From Roseivirga pacifica (GTDB lineage: Bacteria > Bacteroidota > Bacteroidia > Cytophagales > Cyclobacteriaceae): 64,000 nt of DNA. The notes under the pieces are model-generated. The model saw only the letters and a list, made by a program, of their open reading frames with translations. It was not told where the DNA came from and ran no database searches. Location of the stretch: NCBI RefSeq assembly GCF_900111145.1, contig NZ_FOIR01000002.1, positions 372,001 to 436,000 on the forward strand, given 5' to 3'. How positions within the stretch are numbered: position 1 is the stretch's first letter; every line of letters starts with the position of its first letter. Positions 26,319 to 34,561 of the stretch are shown here, one piece after another. Made by a program: the position numbers and the translations under genes.

Positions 26319-26801
26319 TTATAGCATTGAGGGGGTATCTGGAACGGATGTTATTTTGACTAGAATAGGGGAAGACATTTCCAATAAATCGTCTATGAAC
26401 ACATAGAACATTCGGAAGGACTTAGTACTATTAGCCACCATAGGTTGATTCAAACGAATATCCCATGATTTATATTCACCAACACCTATGCACCCCTTTA
26501 AGTCATGCGAATAATTGGCTATATGAAAATATATGCCTCTATCGGGGTAAACGTCCGCACCATTATCAAACACAAGATGTTGCCTAAACCAATTAAACTT
26601 GTCTTGATAACGAACCGTTAAAGGGGTGTTGTTTTTGTTCCAATTCAAACTATAAACACCTTCAGGAAGTAAGCAATCTAAGTTTTCGACACTCGAATGC
26701 TTAGCAACACCATTTACACATATGTCACCTAAAACGGTTTTTGAAGGTTTGTGTATAAAGTTTCTCTTAACCTCAATTAATACTGGTGATTTGTTAGTCA
26801 T
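26319..26801 (-). CDS. DUF5675 family prophage protein
   Basis: 160 residues from the ATG at 26801 (a GTG at 26810 is possible). The DUF5675 pattern is recognisable: a short strand-rich start, EGVYSLNWNK, then DRGIYFHIANYSHDLKGCIGVG, in which the H and the GCIGVG block resemble L,D-transpeptidase-like catalytic loops. The family is frequent in phages and conjugative elements and is suspected to act on cell walls, without proof. It overlaps the upstream gene by eight bases. Confidence 0.7.
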   Translation of the reverse strand: MTNKSPVLIEVKRNFIHKPSKTVLGDICVNGVAKHSSVENLDCLLPEGVYSLNWNKNNTPLTVRYQDKFNWFRQHLVFDNGADVYPDRGIYFHIANYSHDLKGCIGVGEYKSWDIRLNQPMVANSTKSFRMFYVFIDDLLEMSSPILVKITSVPDTPSML

Positions 26802-27282
26802 GATTCCCACGGTTACGTTCTATTGTTTCGTTAAACTTTTGTTCAAAGGCAGTAAAAGCCATAACCGCTTGACGGGTTTCGCTTACACCTTTAGGACACT
26901 TAAAAGGGGAGGTGTGACCCGATACATTGAGTATCTTAAACACCTCAACATCTTTTTCGAACGTGTGGGGATTCTCTAAAAATTGAAGGCCAACTACAGA
27001 ACAATGAATCTTGTCATTCTTGAAATAAACGGAAAAAACATCATCCGCCTTTTCGTCTAAAAAGAACCTGTCATTAGTCTGTAGTTGCCACAATGGAAGC
27101 TTTTGAACTTCGCACCTAACTAGCCTATTATTTACCTTGCGAATTTGTAATTCGGTTGGCACGGCTTTTGTCTTAAGTTGTAGCGTAGAGCTACTTTTCT
27201 CGAAATCAGCTATATTCTCAAGCTGATTTTTTTGGGCAAAGGCTTTCCCTTTGCCAAATTTTTGTTTAAATTTGGTCATCAT
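26794..27282 (-). CDS. Hypothetical prophage protein (162 residues)
   Basis: No family recognised. The start is basic (MMTKFKQKFGKGKAFAQKNQ), followed by a strand-rich soluble domain (VRCEVQKLPLWQLQTNDRFF, VFSVYFKNDKIHCSVVGLQF). A protein of this kind next to rep genes could bind single-stranded DNA; the sequence alone does not show it. The second ATG at 27279 is equally possible as start. Confidence 0.6.
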   Translation of the reverse strand: MMTKFKQKFGKGKAFAQKNQLENIADFEKSSSTLQLKTKAVPTELQIRKVNNRLVRCEVQKLPLWQLQTNDRFFLDEKADDVFSVYFKNDKIHCSVVGLQFLENPHTFEKDVEVFKILNVSGHTSPFKCPKGVSETRQAVMAFTAFEQKFNETIERNRGNHD

Positions 27283-27319
27283 TTTATTTTCGTGAGGGTT
27301 GCACCCCTCGTTAAGGAAT

Positions 27320-27345
27320 AACCCTGAGATTGCCGTCTTAGGGTT
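27320..27345 (+). terminator. Terminator-like hairpin inside the prophage, plus-strand orientation
   Basis: AACCCT (27320-27325) with AGGGTT (27340-27345), inner AGA/TCT pairs, then six T on the plus strand. All phage genes are on the other strand, so it could stop transcription entering from outside or serve as a single-strand DNA structure. Confidence 0.45.
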
Positions 27346-27351
27346 TTTTAT

Positions 27352-27552
27352 TTATTGTAAGTTATCGAATAGTTCTTGGTACAGAGGAAAGGAGTAATTA
27401 ACCCTTTTAACTATATTTCTGTATTCTAGAACCACCCAATTTGATTCCTTTTTAATAACCGTCCACAATGCTTTTTTGTGAAAGAATCTAACTTTTTGAC
27501 CAATACGAGTAGCACCCGCATTAACTCTTTGAGGTAATTGAAATCCTTTCAT
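27352..27552 (-). CDS. Small prophage protein (66 residues)
   Basis: MKGFQLPQRVNAGATRIGQK followed by VRFFHKKALWTVIKKESNWV and a short tail. It is basic with an SH3-like strand pattern and no recognised family. It lies six bases downstream of the preceding phage gene. Confidence 0.5.
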   Translation of the reverse strand: MKGFQLPQRVNAGATRIGQKVRFFHKKALWTVIKKESNWVVLEYRNIVKRVNYSFPLYQELFDNLQ

Positions 27553-27558
27553 AACCAG

Positions 27559-27780
27559 TTATTTTCGGTAAAAATAGAGCGTACCGCACTTTCTTAGCTT
27601 AACCTTATACTTATCCTGTTTTGACCCTAAAGCCTTTAGAACGCAATTATATGCGTTTTGAGAGCCAACAACATTTTCAAGGTTTTGAACCTGAACACCA
27701 CGCGCACGTTTAGCGCCTTTTGGTAAATGGAGAATTGGTCTAAATTCTCGCTTAAATTCTTGTATGGTTTGTGAATCCAT
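27559..27780 (-). CDS. Small basic prophage protein (73 residues)
   Basis: 73 residues from the ATG at 27780, whose A is the last base of the stop codon of the gene before it (TAATG). MDSQTIQEFKREFRPILHLP continues into a very basic part (KGAKRARGVQVQ, KYKVKLRKCGTLYFYRK). Probably nucleic-acid-binding; no family recognised. Confidence 0.55.
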   Translation of the reverse strand: MDSQTIQEFKREFRPILHLPKGAKRARGVQVQNLENVVGSQNAYNCVLKALGSKQDKYKVKLRKCGTLYFYRK

Positions 27781-28055
27781 TATGAAAAATATTTCGGGTT
27801 TAAAATTCTTTTCTTTGCAAGTGACCGTTGCCACTCCAATTCGGTTTCACCATAAATCCAAACATCTAAAAACGTAGCCCGTCCGACACGAATTTTAGCC
27901 CTTAAATAGTTAGGCTCGGATTCTTGGTTAATTATGACAACCATTCCTTTAGGTTGGTGGTCGATAACTATCTGATTATTACCGATATAATAGAAACTTA
28001 AATTATTGGATTTAGCTACTAAGGCTAAACGTCTGATAATGTACGGTTTATTCAT
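27780..28055 (-). CDS. First gene of the prophage operon (91 residues), unknown
   Basis: MNKPYIIRRLALVAKSNNLS opens a small soluble protein with strand-like segments (NQIVIDHQPKGMVVIINQE, RATFLDVWIYGETELEW). No family recognised. It is the first gene after the right att site, with only 73 bases for a promoter, and is coupled to the next gene by TAATG. Confidence 0.55.
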   Translation of the reverse strand: MNKPYIIRRLALVAKSNNLSFYYIGNNQIVIDHQPKGMVVIINQESEPNYLRAKIRVGRATFLDVWIYGETELEWQRSLAKKRILNPKYFS

Positions 28056-28107
28056 GCTGCGAAAATTTGTATCTGTACAGCAAGAACCAATTTAAATAAG
28101 TCTCTAA

Positions 28108-28131
28108 ACTAACTCTTTAGGGGATTCCTTG
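28108..28131 (-). repeat. Right subterminal inverted repeat of the prophage
   Basis: The complement reads CAAGGAATCCCCTAAAGAGT then TAGT and matches the left repeat at 20947-20971 at about 20 of 24 positions. It abuts the XerC arm of the right dif-like site. Confidence 0.6.
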
Positions 28132-28156
28132 TTATATAATTTACATTATGTTAAAT
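28129..28156 (+). other. dif-like XerCD recombination site at the right prophage end
   Basis: XerC arm TTGTTATATAA, 6-base centre TTTACA, XerD arm TTATGTTAAAT. The XerD arm is identical to that of E. coli dif and the 11-6-11 layout is canonical. It lies between the prophage and the terminator of a host gene, so it is probably the chromosomal dif or one regenerated by integration. Confidence 0.7.
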
Positions 28157-28158
28157 AT

Positions 28159-28206
28159 AAAATTCAAAGATAAAGGGAAGTCTCCTTCCCTTTATCTTTG
28201 AATTTT
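28159..28206 (-). terminator. 22-bp perfect hairpin terminator of the TPR gene
   Basis: The arms 28159-28180 and 28185-28206 are fully complementary around a 4-base loop (TCTC); the outer end is A/T-only and gives a T-rich tract on the minus strand. It overlaps the stop codon of the gene at 28205 and begins three bases from the dif-like site. Confidence 0.85.
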
Positions 28207-29383
28207 ATTCTCCGCCTTCTAAAGCATCAAGCTTAGCTAGGATTTCGTCACGCTTGGCATCCATTTGCAATTGATCGTAAATAGTACTCAACGGCTTAAG
28301 GATATACGGATCGTCCTGTCTCTGTGCATAACACTTTTCGAATACCGGCTGTGCTTCTTTGAACATCTCAAATGCTTGGTCTCTCATTTTTGTGTACTCA
28401 GCATCGTCAGTTGTATTGTTAGCTTCTCTAAGAATTGCAGCAGCTTTGTCATAAATAGCACCACCTTTAATGTAAAGTGCTTCGTAGTAATCAGGGTCAA
28501 GTTCAAGAGCCTGGTTAGCAGCTTCTAGCGCTTCCTCTGTATTTCCAGCACTCCACTGCAAGTAACCTAGGTAGTAATACTGCGTTTTGTCGGCATTACC
28601 AGCTGCAATGTTAGCTTTCAAACCAGCTACAGCTTCGTCAAGGCGCTCAGCATTGATCAAAACGTCAACTTCCATAGAAGCGTAAGTTTTATCATCTGGG
28701 AACAACTCTTTCGCCTTAGCAATGTATTCCAAAGCTGTATCGTGATCTTCCTTCACTCTGCTAATACGAATTACTTCGTTGAAGGCCTCTTTTTTGTACT
28801 CATATTCTTCTTCAGAGTCAGCTACCAATACAAAGTAGTCGTAGGCAACATCTTCTTGCTCAGCAGACTGTGCAGCCACACCCGCAAAGAAATTGATCGC
28901 AATTCTCTCCTGAATCTTAGCAGCTAGGTCAAAAGCCTGGAAAGCTTTCTCGTAGTTCTGCTCAGACCAAGCAGCGTCACCAATTTGAAGCAAGAATTGG
29001 TCAAGCATTCCCATTGTGTCACCACCACCAACTGGTTTTTCTGGGTCGTTTGGCAAGTACACAGGTGCTTCCATCATATCTTCTCTCAATTTGTCATCAC
29101 CTTTTTCCATTGCAGTAGCAAAGTGCTCGTACGCAGCATTAGCAGCATCGAAATTCTCTTTACCGCTGTCAACAAATTGCTGTAGGTATGCCTTACCAAT
29201 AGTGATGTAAACATCTGGCTCATCTTGGGTTTCAGGGTTAGCAGCAGCTTGCTTAGCAAGTGTGATTGCTTCTTCCAATTCCCCTTTTCTCAATGCCTTT
29301 TCGGCAGACTTAAGCACTTTCTTCTGTGCGTATGCTCCCAATACTAAAAATGAAAGCATTGCTGTTAAAAACAGTTTTTTCAT
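28205..29383 (-). CDS. Secreted tetratricopeptide-repeat protein
   Basis: 392 residues from the ATG at 29383, which starts the signal peptide MKKLFLTAMLSFLVLGAYAQ; the frame is open further upstream into the gyrA 3' end but those starts lack it. TPR motifs are spread throughout: ALRKGELEEAITLAKQAAAN, AWSEQNYEKAFQAFDLAAK, DHDTALEYIAKAKELFPDD, NTEEALEAANQALELDPDYY and a final YDQLQMDAKRDEILAKL unit. It probably forms a periplasmic scaffold. It lies 31 bases downstream of gyrA on the same strand and is likely co-transcribed, a pairing seen in other Cytophagales as I recall (not checked). Confidence 0.88.
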   Translation of the reverse strand: MKKLFLTAMLSFLVLGAYAQKKVLKSAEKALRKGELEEAITLAKQAAANPETQDEPDVYITIGKAYLQQFVDSGKENFDAANAAYEHFATAMEKGDDKLREDMMEAPVYLPNDPEKPVGGGDTMGMLDQFLLQIGDAAWSEQNYEKAFQAFDLAAKIQERIAINFFAGVAAQSAEQEDVAYDYFVLVADSEEEYEYKKEAFNEVIRISRVKEDHDTALEYIAKAKELFPDDKTYASMEVDVLINAERLDEAVAGLKANIAAGNADKTQYYYLGYLQWSAGNTEEALEAANQALELDPDYYEALYIKGGAIYDKAAAILREANNTTDDAEYTKMRDQAFEMFKEAQPVFEKCYAQRQDDPYILKPLSTIYDQLQMDAKRDEILAKLDALEGGE

Positions 29384-29414
29384 GGGTATAATAGTCTCTA
29401 ATTTAGGTTTCACA

Positions 29415-31937
29415 TTAGTTTTCTTCTGTCGGAGCTTCATTTTCATTTGTTGCTGCTCCTTCCTGGTTCTCAACCTCTTCTTCCTCTCCTTCTACTTTTT
29501 CTATTTTTTCTACGGAAGAAATCTGGTCGTTATCGTTCAATCGAATAAGCTTCACGCCTTGTGTTGCCCTTCCCATCACTCTCAAACCATCCACAGATAG
29601 TCTAATGGTAATGCCCGATTTATTTATAATCATTAGGTCATCAGTATCGATCACCTCTTTAATAGCTACTAAGTTACCGGTTTTTTCAGTAATGTTAATG
29701 GTTTTTACACCCTTACCACCACGCTTGGTTATTCGGTAATCATCTATTGGAGAGCGCTTTCCGTAGCCTTTTTCAGAAACAACCAAAAGGTTTGCATCTT
29801 CCCTAGCTACACATACCATGCCAACCACTCTATCATCGTCTCCTTCGAGGGTTACACCACGCACACCAGCAGCTGTTCTTCCCATTGAACGAACATCGCT
29901 TTCATGGAAGTGAACCACCTTACCAGAGCGTTTTCCAATGATAATATGATTGTCTCCATTCGTCAACCTAATATCCAATAAACGGTCACCTTCGTGAATT
30001 GTTATCGCGTTGATACCGTTGGTTCTAGGTCTTGAATAAGCCTCAAGCGCTGTCTTTTTAATGGTACCGTTTTCAGTACACATAATCAGGAAGTTATTAT
30101 TGATGTAGTCTTCATCTTTCAAATCGTCTACATTAATAATGGCCCTGATCTTATCGCCTGGCTCAATATTGATTAAGTTCTGAATTGGACGGCCTTTAGA
30201 AGTCTTGCTTCCCTCAGGCACTTGCCATACTTTTTTCCAGAATACTTTACCAAACTCAGTAAATATCAACATGTAGTCGTGATTCTTACATGCGAATAGA
30301 TATTCGGTAAAATCGTCTTCTTTAGAAGATGCACCGCGCGACCCTACACCACCTCTGCCTTGTGTTCTATATTCAGAAAGTTGCGTACGCTTCATGTACC
30401 CTTGATGCGACACCGTAATGAGCATTTCGTCATTCGGAATCATGTCTTCACTGGTCAGATCATCGGCAGCATAAACGATCTCTGTTCTACGCTCATCGCC
30501 ATAGCGGTCGCGTACTTCAATCAGCTCGTCTTTAATTATGGCCATTCTAAGCTCCACTTTTTCAAGAATCTCCTTTAAGTGTGCGATAAGCTCCATTAGC
30601 TCATCATACTCCTTCTGGATTTTCTCTCTTTCCATTCCTGTAAGTCGTTGTAAACGCATTTCAAGAATGGCTTTCGCCTGAATTTCTGTTAATTCGAACT
30701 TCTCCATCAGGCCAGTTTTGGCCACTTCCGGATCTCTAGAAGAGCGAATTAGGTCGATGATCTCGTCTAAGTTATCTAAGGCAATTAGGTAACCTTCTAA
30801 GATGTGTGCACGTTTTTCCGCTTCATTCAATTCGTACTGCGTTCTTCTGGTCACCACATCGTGGCGGTGCTCAACATAGTACTGAATGATTTCCTTAAGG
30901 TTTAGGGTGTGCGGACGGCCTTTTACAAGGGCCACATTGTTCACCCCGAAAGAAGATTGAAGCTGGGTATACTTAAACAAATTGTTTAAGACCACATTAC
31001 CAATTGCATCCTTCTTAAGTTCGTATACAATACGAAGACCATTTCTATCCGACTCATCACGGATGTCAGAAATGCCCTCAATTTTCTTCTCATTTACCAG
31101 CGCAGCTGTCTTTTCGATCATGCTGGCTTTGTTTACCTGGTAAGGAATTTCGGTAACAATAATGCGCTCGCGACCTGTTGAGGTTGGCTCAATCTCAGCC
31201 TTAGCACGCATTACAATTCTACCTCTACCCGTTTCAAAAGCAGACTTAACGCCATTGAAACCGTAGATTATTCCACCGGTTGGGAAATCAGGAGCTTTTA
31301 CATGCTCCATTAGTTCCTCTATGGTAATGTCATTATTGTCGATGTAGGCAGTGATACCGTCAGCCACCTCTGTGAGGTTGTGCGGAGCCATGTTAGTGGC
31401 CATACCTACGGCAATACCAGAACTACCATTCAATAGCAAGTTTGGCAACTTGCCCGGTAGTACGGTTGGTTCTTTTAATGAATCGTCAAAGTTTAGCTGG
31501 AAATCAACCGTGTCTTTGTTGATATCGGTAAGCATTTCATCTGCAATTCTGCGTAAACGTGCTTCCGTATAACGCATGGCTGCAGGCGAGTCACCATCAA
31601 TAGATCCGAAGTTTCCTTGTCCGTCTACCAATGGATAGCGTAGTGACCACTCTTGGGCCATACGCACCATGGTGTCGTATACCGAAGAGTCACCGTGTGG
31701 GTGATACTTACCCAGCACCTCTCCTACAATTCTTGCTGATTTTTTATAGGGCTTATTCCAGTTAACACCTAAGTCGAGCATTCCGTATAAAACCCTGCGG
31801 TGTACGGGTTTTAAACCATCTCTTACGTCTGGTAATGCTCTAGAAATAATAACCGACATTGAGTAGTCGATATAAGCACCCCGCATCTCATCTTCTATGT
31901 TGATCGGGATGATGATTTCCTTATCTCCTTCTGCCAT
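29415..31937 (-). CDS. gyrA: DNA gyrase subunit A
   Basis: 840 residues. The breakage-reunion domain has catalytic Y123 in MRYTEARL and the quinolone-binding segment [13 protein letters not shown] with S84 and D88 at the positions of E. coli S83 and D87, so no classical resistance change is visible. The C-terminal part (from about 500) is a six-bladed beta-pinwheel with the GyrA box as [10 protein letters not shown]. It ends in an acidic tail ([20 protein letters not shown]). With GyrB, encoded elsewhere, it introduces negative supercoils. Being essential and long, it is a useful marker of replication direction: it is on the minus strand, to the right of the dif-like site. Confidence 0.98.
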   Translation of the reverse strand: MAEGDKEIIIPINIEDEMRGAYIDYSMSVIISRALPDVRDGLKPVHRRVLYGMLDLGVNWNKPYKKSARIVGEVLGKYHPHGDSSVYDTMVRMAQEWSLRYPLVDGQGNFGSIDGDSPAAMRYTEARLRRIADEMLTDINKDTVDFQLNFDDSLKEPTVLPGKLPNLLLNGSSGIAVGMATNMAPHNLTEVADGITAYIDNNDITIEELMEHVKAPDFPTGGIIYGFNGVKSAFETGRGRIVMRAKAEIEPTSTGRERIIVTEIPYQVNKASMIEKTAALVNEKKIEGISDIRDESDRNGLRIVYELKKDAIGNVVLNNLFKYTQLQSSFGVNNVALVKGRPHTLNLKEIIQYYVEHRHDVVTRRTQYELNEAEKRAHILEGYLIALDNLDEIIDLIRSSRDPEVAKTGLMEKFELTEIQAKAILEMRLQRLTGMEREKIQKEYDELMELIAHLKEILEKVELRMAIIKDELIEVRDRYGDERRTEIVYAADDLTSEDMIPNDEMLITVSHQGYMKRTQLSEYRTQGRGGVGSRGASSKEDDFTEYLFACKNHDYMLIFTEFGKVFWKKVWQVPEGSKTSKGRPIQNLINIEPGDKIRAIINVDDLKDEDYINNNFLIMCTENGTIKKTALEAYSRPRTNGINAITIHEGDRLLDIRLTNGDNHIIIGKRSGKVVHFHESDVRSMGRTAAGVRGVTLEGDDDRVVGMVCVAREDANLLVVSEKGYGKRSPIDDYRITKRGGKGVKTINITEKTGNLVAIKEVIDTDDLMIINKSGITIRLSVDGLRVMGRATQGVKLIRLNDNDQISSVEKIEKVEGEEEEVENQEGAATNENEAPTEEN

Positions 31938-32013
31938 ATATATTGCTAAAAGTGGGTTCTCGTTAAGCGGGCAAGATACTAAAATTAATCCTATTCAACA
32001 GCCTTGAATAGCA

Positions 32014-33174
32014 CTAATCGTTTCCTTTATCTCCCTTCTTATCCTTACGTATTGAGAATGAAGAACCTGGCTCCTTTTTAGAGTTTCTTCTCTGGCCGTA
32101 ACGTGGGTTTTGTTTGCGGTAAAAAGGCCTTCCTCGGTACATTTTTCCGTTGAACACATGTTCCATTTGTACCATATGCGCCTTGTATTTATTGCGCGGA
32201 TATGTGGGGTATTTTAACAGTAGGCCAAAGTCGATGCTGAAGATGGTAAAATTGTGCGGTACACTCACCTGCTCATTGGCAATGGTGTAGCTTCTCATTT
32301 CAACCGATGGGCGAATATAGCCTTTAAAGTACTTGGAAAAGCTGCGCTGAAACATTACACCAACATTGAAGAACGGGTCGTAGGTAACCAATTCCTGGTT
32401 GAGCTGACTGGTTTTGGTTTTCCAAACCCCACCTTGCACATCGGCCAGAATAGCGAAATCGCCTAAAGAGTAGGCGTTGTATGTAATGGAACCATACATT
32501 TTGGTGGTTGAAATTTCTTGCTCCGGCAAGGTGTAGTTTCTTAAAAACGGGTCAACATCTTGGGTAGAAGCCGGATTTCTGAACTTCATTTTTCCCCAAC
32601 CAATACCGCCACCAATACGCAGTAGGTCCTCTTCTAAGTAGCGCCTCTCTCCTGTTGTTTCCAAATGTGTTTTATCCACCTTTTTCAAGCTGAATGAAAC
32701 GCGCAGACTCAGTGGGTTATAACGTCCATTATTTGAATAAACAAATGAAGTGGTGTCCGTTCGTACAATCTGACTATCATCGTCAATCCTATTGATTGTA
32801 ATAGGCGTCAGGTCGGTCATCCAGTTGGAGAATGCATTGCTTGGTGAGGTCTCCTCTCCTAGTGGCACGATGTACAATAAGTCTCCTCTCGGGTTTCTGA
32901 CTACGGACACATCGGTGAGTTCCGATTTATAGGAAAAGTAGCCATAACTCTTTTCGATATTGAAATTAAAGCGATTGATGAACTTGCGCACAGGACTCAC
33001 CAGCTGACGCTCCATGGCTTTTTTGCGCTCTTCGGGCGTTAGTGCCTCTTGCACGGTAAAGCCACCAACGCTCGACATCTTCTTTTTCTTTTTACCAAAG
33101 ACCTGTGCGCTTGCCTCAGGCGCACCAAAAGACAAACCAATAATTAGGAGAAGAAGGAGTTTAGTTAGTCGCAA
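32014..33174 (-). CDS. Outer-membrane beta-barrel protein, unknown function
   Basis: 386 residues with signal peptide MRLTKLLLLLIIGLSFGAPE... cleaved near ASAQ. After a basic linker (GKKKKK) the sequence consists of alternating amphipathic strands ending in aromatic residues (GYFSYKSELTDVSVVRN, YGSITYNAYSLGDFAILADV, FFNVGVMFQRSFSKYFKGYI), as in an outer-membrane barrel. The C-terminus is an unusual basic extension (YRKQNPRYGQRRNSKKEPGS). No named family recognised. It lies 76 bases upstream of gyrA on the same strand. Confidence 0.75.
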   Translation of the reverse strand: MRLTKLLLLLIIGLSFGAPEASAQVFGKKKKKMSSVGGFTVQEALTPEERKKAMERQLVSPVRKFINRFNFNIEKSYGYFSYKSELTDVSVVRNPRGDLLYIVPLGEETSPSNAFSNWMTDLTPITINRIDDDSQIVRTDTTSFVYSNNGRYNPLSLRVSFSLKKVDKTHLETTGERRYLEEDLLRIGGGIGWGKMKFRNPASTQDVDPFLRNYTLPEQEISTTKMYGSITYNAYSLGDFAILADVQGGVWKTKTSQLNQELVTYDPFFNVGVMFQRSFSKYFKGYIRPSVEMRSYTIANEQVSVPHNFTIFSIDFGLLLKYPTYPRNKYKAHMVQMEHVFNGKMYRGRPFYRKQNPRYGQRRNSKKEPGSSFSIRKDKKGDKGND

Positions 33175-33234
33175 GATTTTCGCTTTACACTATTAATGGC
33201 AAACTAATGACATTATTATTTGCTGCACAAAAAA

Positions 33235-33253
33235 AGACTGCGAAAAGCAGTCT
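33235..33253 (-). terminator. Terminator after the 153-residue secreted protein gene
   Basis: AGACTGC (33235-33241) and GCAGTCT (33247-33253) with a 5-base loop; on the minus strand followed by seven T. Confidence 0.85.
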
Positions 33254-33290
33254 CTTTAGTTTTAATATATTAAGGTTGATTAAGGTCAGC

Positions 33291-33752
33291 TTATTCAGCT
33301 GATAGTTCCGCTAGGTAGCCATCTACTTTGGCTTTTGCGTCTCCGCCACCAGCGTAAGCTTTTTTAACAGCATTGTATTTTTTAGCACCAATTCCGTGCG
33401 TAGCCAATTGGCTTACTACAGTTTGAGCTGCTTTTTTCTTTTTGTTCACTTGCTTCTGAACGATACCGTAAAATTGTTTCTCAAAATCGGTTGCATCAGC
33501 AGGAAGCTTTGCAACATCTCCACCCGCAGCAGCATCAAGCTCAGCATAACGGTTCCCATCAATTCCATCTTGTTTTTCAATTAGCTCGTTTACGTAAGGA
33601 CTGATTTTGTCAGTAATAGATTTCTGAGCTAACAAAATAATCGCATAGTCTTTGAAGTCTTCGTCTGTAAGGTCTTGCGCGCTTAATCCATTAATGGAAA
33701 CAAACCCTAGCATCAAGAATGCCAATACTACTTTCGATAATTTTTTCATCAT
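33291..33752 (-). CDS. Small secreted helical protein, unknown
   Basis: 153 residues. Signal peptide MMKKLSKVVLAFLMLGFVSI then cleavage after GLSAQ. The mature part is helical and charged (DLTDEDFKDYAIILLAQKSI, TDFEKQDIK-like patterns absent; FYGIVQKQVNKKKKAAQTVV present) and resembles DUF4168-type small periplasmic proteins, a comparison I make without alignment. Single gene with its own terminator. Function unknown. Confidence 0.75.
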   Translation of the reverse strand: MMKKLSKVVLAFLMLGFVSINGLSAQDLTDEDFKDYAIILLAQKSITDKISPYVNELIEKQDGIDGNRYAELDAAAGGDVAKLPADATDFEKQFYGIVQKQVNKKKKAAQTVVSQLATHGIGAKKYNAVKKAYAGGGDAKAKVDGYLAELSAE

Positions 33753-33984
33753 AATTCTAGTTTTAATTTTACGAGCAGAAGCTCAATTTAAGACACAGTT
33801 AGTAGTTTAGTTGCGTAACAAGTCTACAAGAAAAATGATTTGTTTTTAAGATACAAGCCTAAACCGCGGTAAATTAAAAATTTAGGTATAACCGGTTAAC
33901 GGTGCCCAAATTTTAGTCCAAACAGAAAAGATTTCACAGAATATAATTCGGAAACCCTCAAATTAACCCTAGAAACAACAGAAA

Positions 33985-34332
33985 ATGCGAAAAGTATATT
34001 ACCTATCGACTTGCGATACCTGCAAAAGAATAATGAAAGAGCTTGACCTGAGTGATTTTGAGAAGCAAGACATTAAAACTGAACCAATGACTGCCGAGCA
34101 GGTAGATGAAATGAAGGCCTTGGCAGGTTCTTATGAAGCACTCTTTAGTAAAGTAGCCAGAAAGTACAGGGCTTTGGGGCTAAATGAGCAGACCCTAAGC
34201 GAAGATGACTTTAGAAAACATATAGTTGAAGAGTACACATTTTTAAAGCGGCCTGTTTTCATTATCGATGACCAGATATTTATTGGTAACAGCAAAAAGA
34301 ACGTGGCCGCTGTAGCTGATGCACTAAAGTAA
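33985..34332 (+). CDS. ArsC/Spx-family thioredoxin-fold protein
   Basis: 115 residues. MRKVYYLSTCDTCKRIMKEL gives a C10-xx-C13 motif at the start of a thioredoxin fold, as in ArsC-like reductases and Spx. The middle is helical (EQVDEMKALAGSYEALFSKV), followed by the family's RPVFIIDDQIFIGN strand, in which R and P of KRPV are conserved. Real arsenate reductases have a single catalytic cysteine and a defined arginine set, so calling it an arsenate reductase would be unsafe; a redox or regulatory role is equally likely. No ars operon around it. Confidence 0.85.
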   Translation: MRKVYYLSTCDTCKRIMKELDLSDFEKQDIKTEPMTAEQVDEMKALAGSYEALFSKVARKYRALGLNEQTLSEDDFRKHIVEEYTFLKRPVFIIDDQIFIGNSKKNVAAVADALK

Positions 34333-34508
34333 GGGCTTAACAATCGAGCTAGCTTATTAAAAAAATAATTACTTCATGCCAAAGGCTGTGTCCTCACAGC
34401 GTAATACAAGGCCATTTGTAAAGACCTGCTAATGCAGGCAGGCACAAATAATGGTGGCAGGTTATAAAACTTATCTCTCGATACCTAAGTAAGTGGCCCT
34501 ATTAAATA

Positions 34509-34540
34509 GAAAACCCCGACAGTAAACTGCCGGGGTTTTC
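34509..34540. terminator. Bidirectional terminator between ArsC-like and M14 peptidase genes
   Basis: GAAAACCCCG (34509-34518) pairs with CGGGGTTTTC (34531-34540), with an inner CAG/CTG stem. T-rich on both sides, between convergent genes. Confidence 0.88.
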
Positions 34541-34561
34541 TATAACATTCGTATCAATTCC

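Larger units (their letters stand above)
20914..28128 (-). mobile_element. 7.2-kb prophage of a small tailless (probably ssDNA) phage, integrated by XerCD
   Basis: The element is bounded by two direct 28-bp dif-like sites (20914 and 28129). All its genes lie on the minus strand and are chained by 1-4 base stop/start overlaps. It encodes a Rep_trans-type rolling-circle initiator, a lysin, a DUF5675 protein, several one-helix membrane proteins, a 240-residue candidate capsid protein and a candidate spike. There is no integrase, terminase, portal, tail or Zot gene. Known precedents are inoviruses that use XerCD, and the small lipid-containing Bacteroidota phages such as FLiP; relation to the latter is inference from gene content and size. 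It is more AT-rich than the host genes around it. Confidence 0.75.

Noticed and set aside
20914-28128. Inovirus (filamentous) prophage
   Set aside because: XerCD use and a Rep_trans initiator would fit, but there is no Zot-type ATPase and no series of tiny signal-peptide coat proteins; the lysin and larger soluble virion-like proteins do not fit either.
33985-34332. Arsenic-resistance operon
   Set aside because: The ArsC-like protein has a CxxC motif and no ars regulator or pump beside it, so arsenate reduction cannot be claimed.
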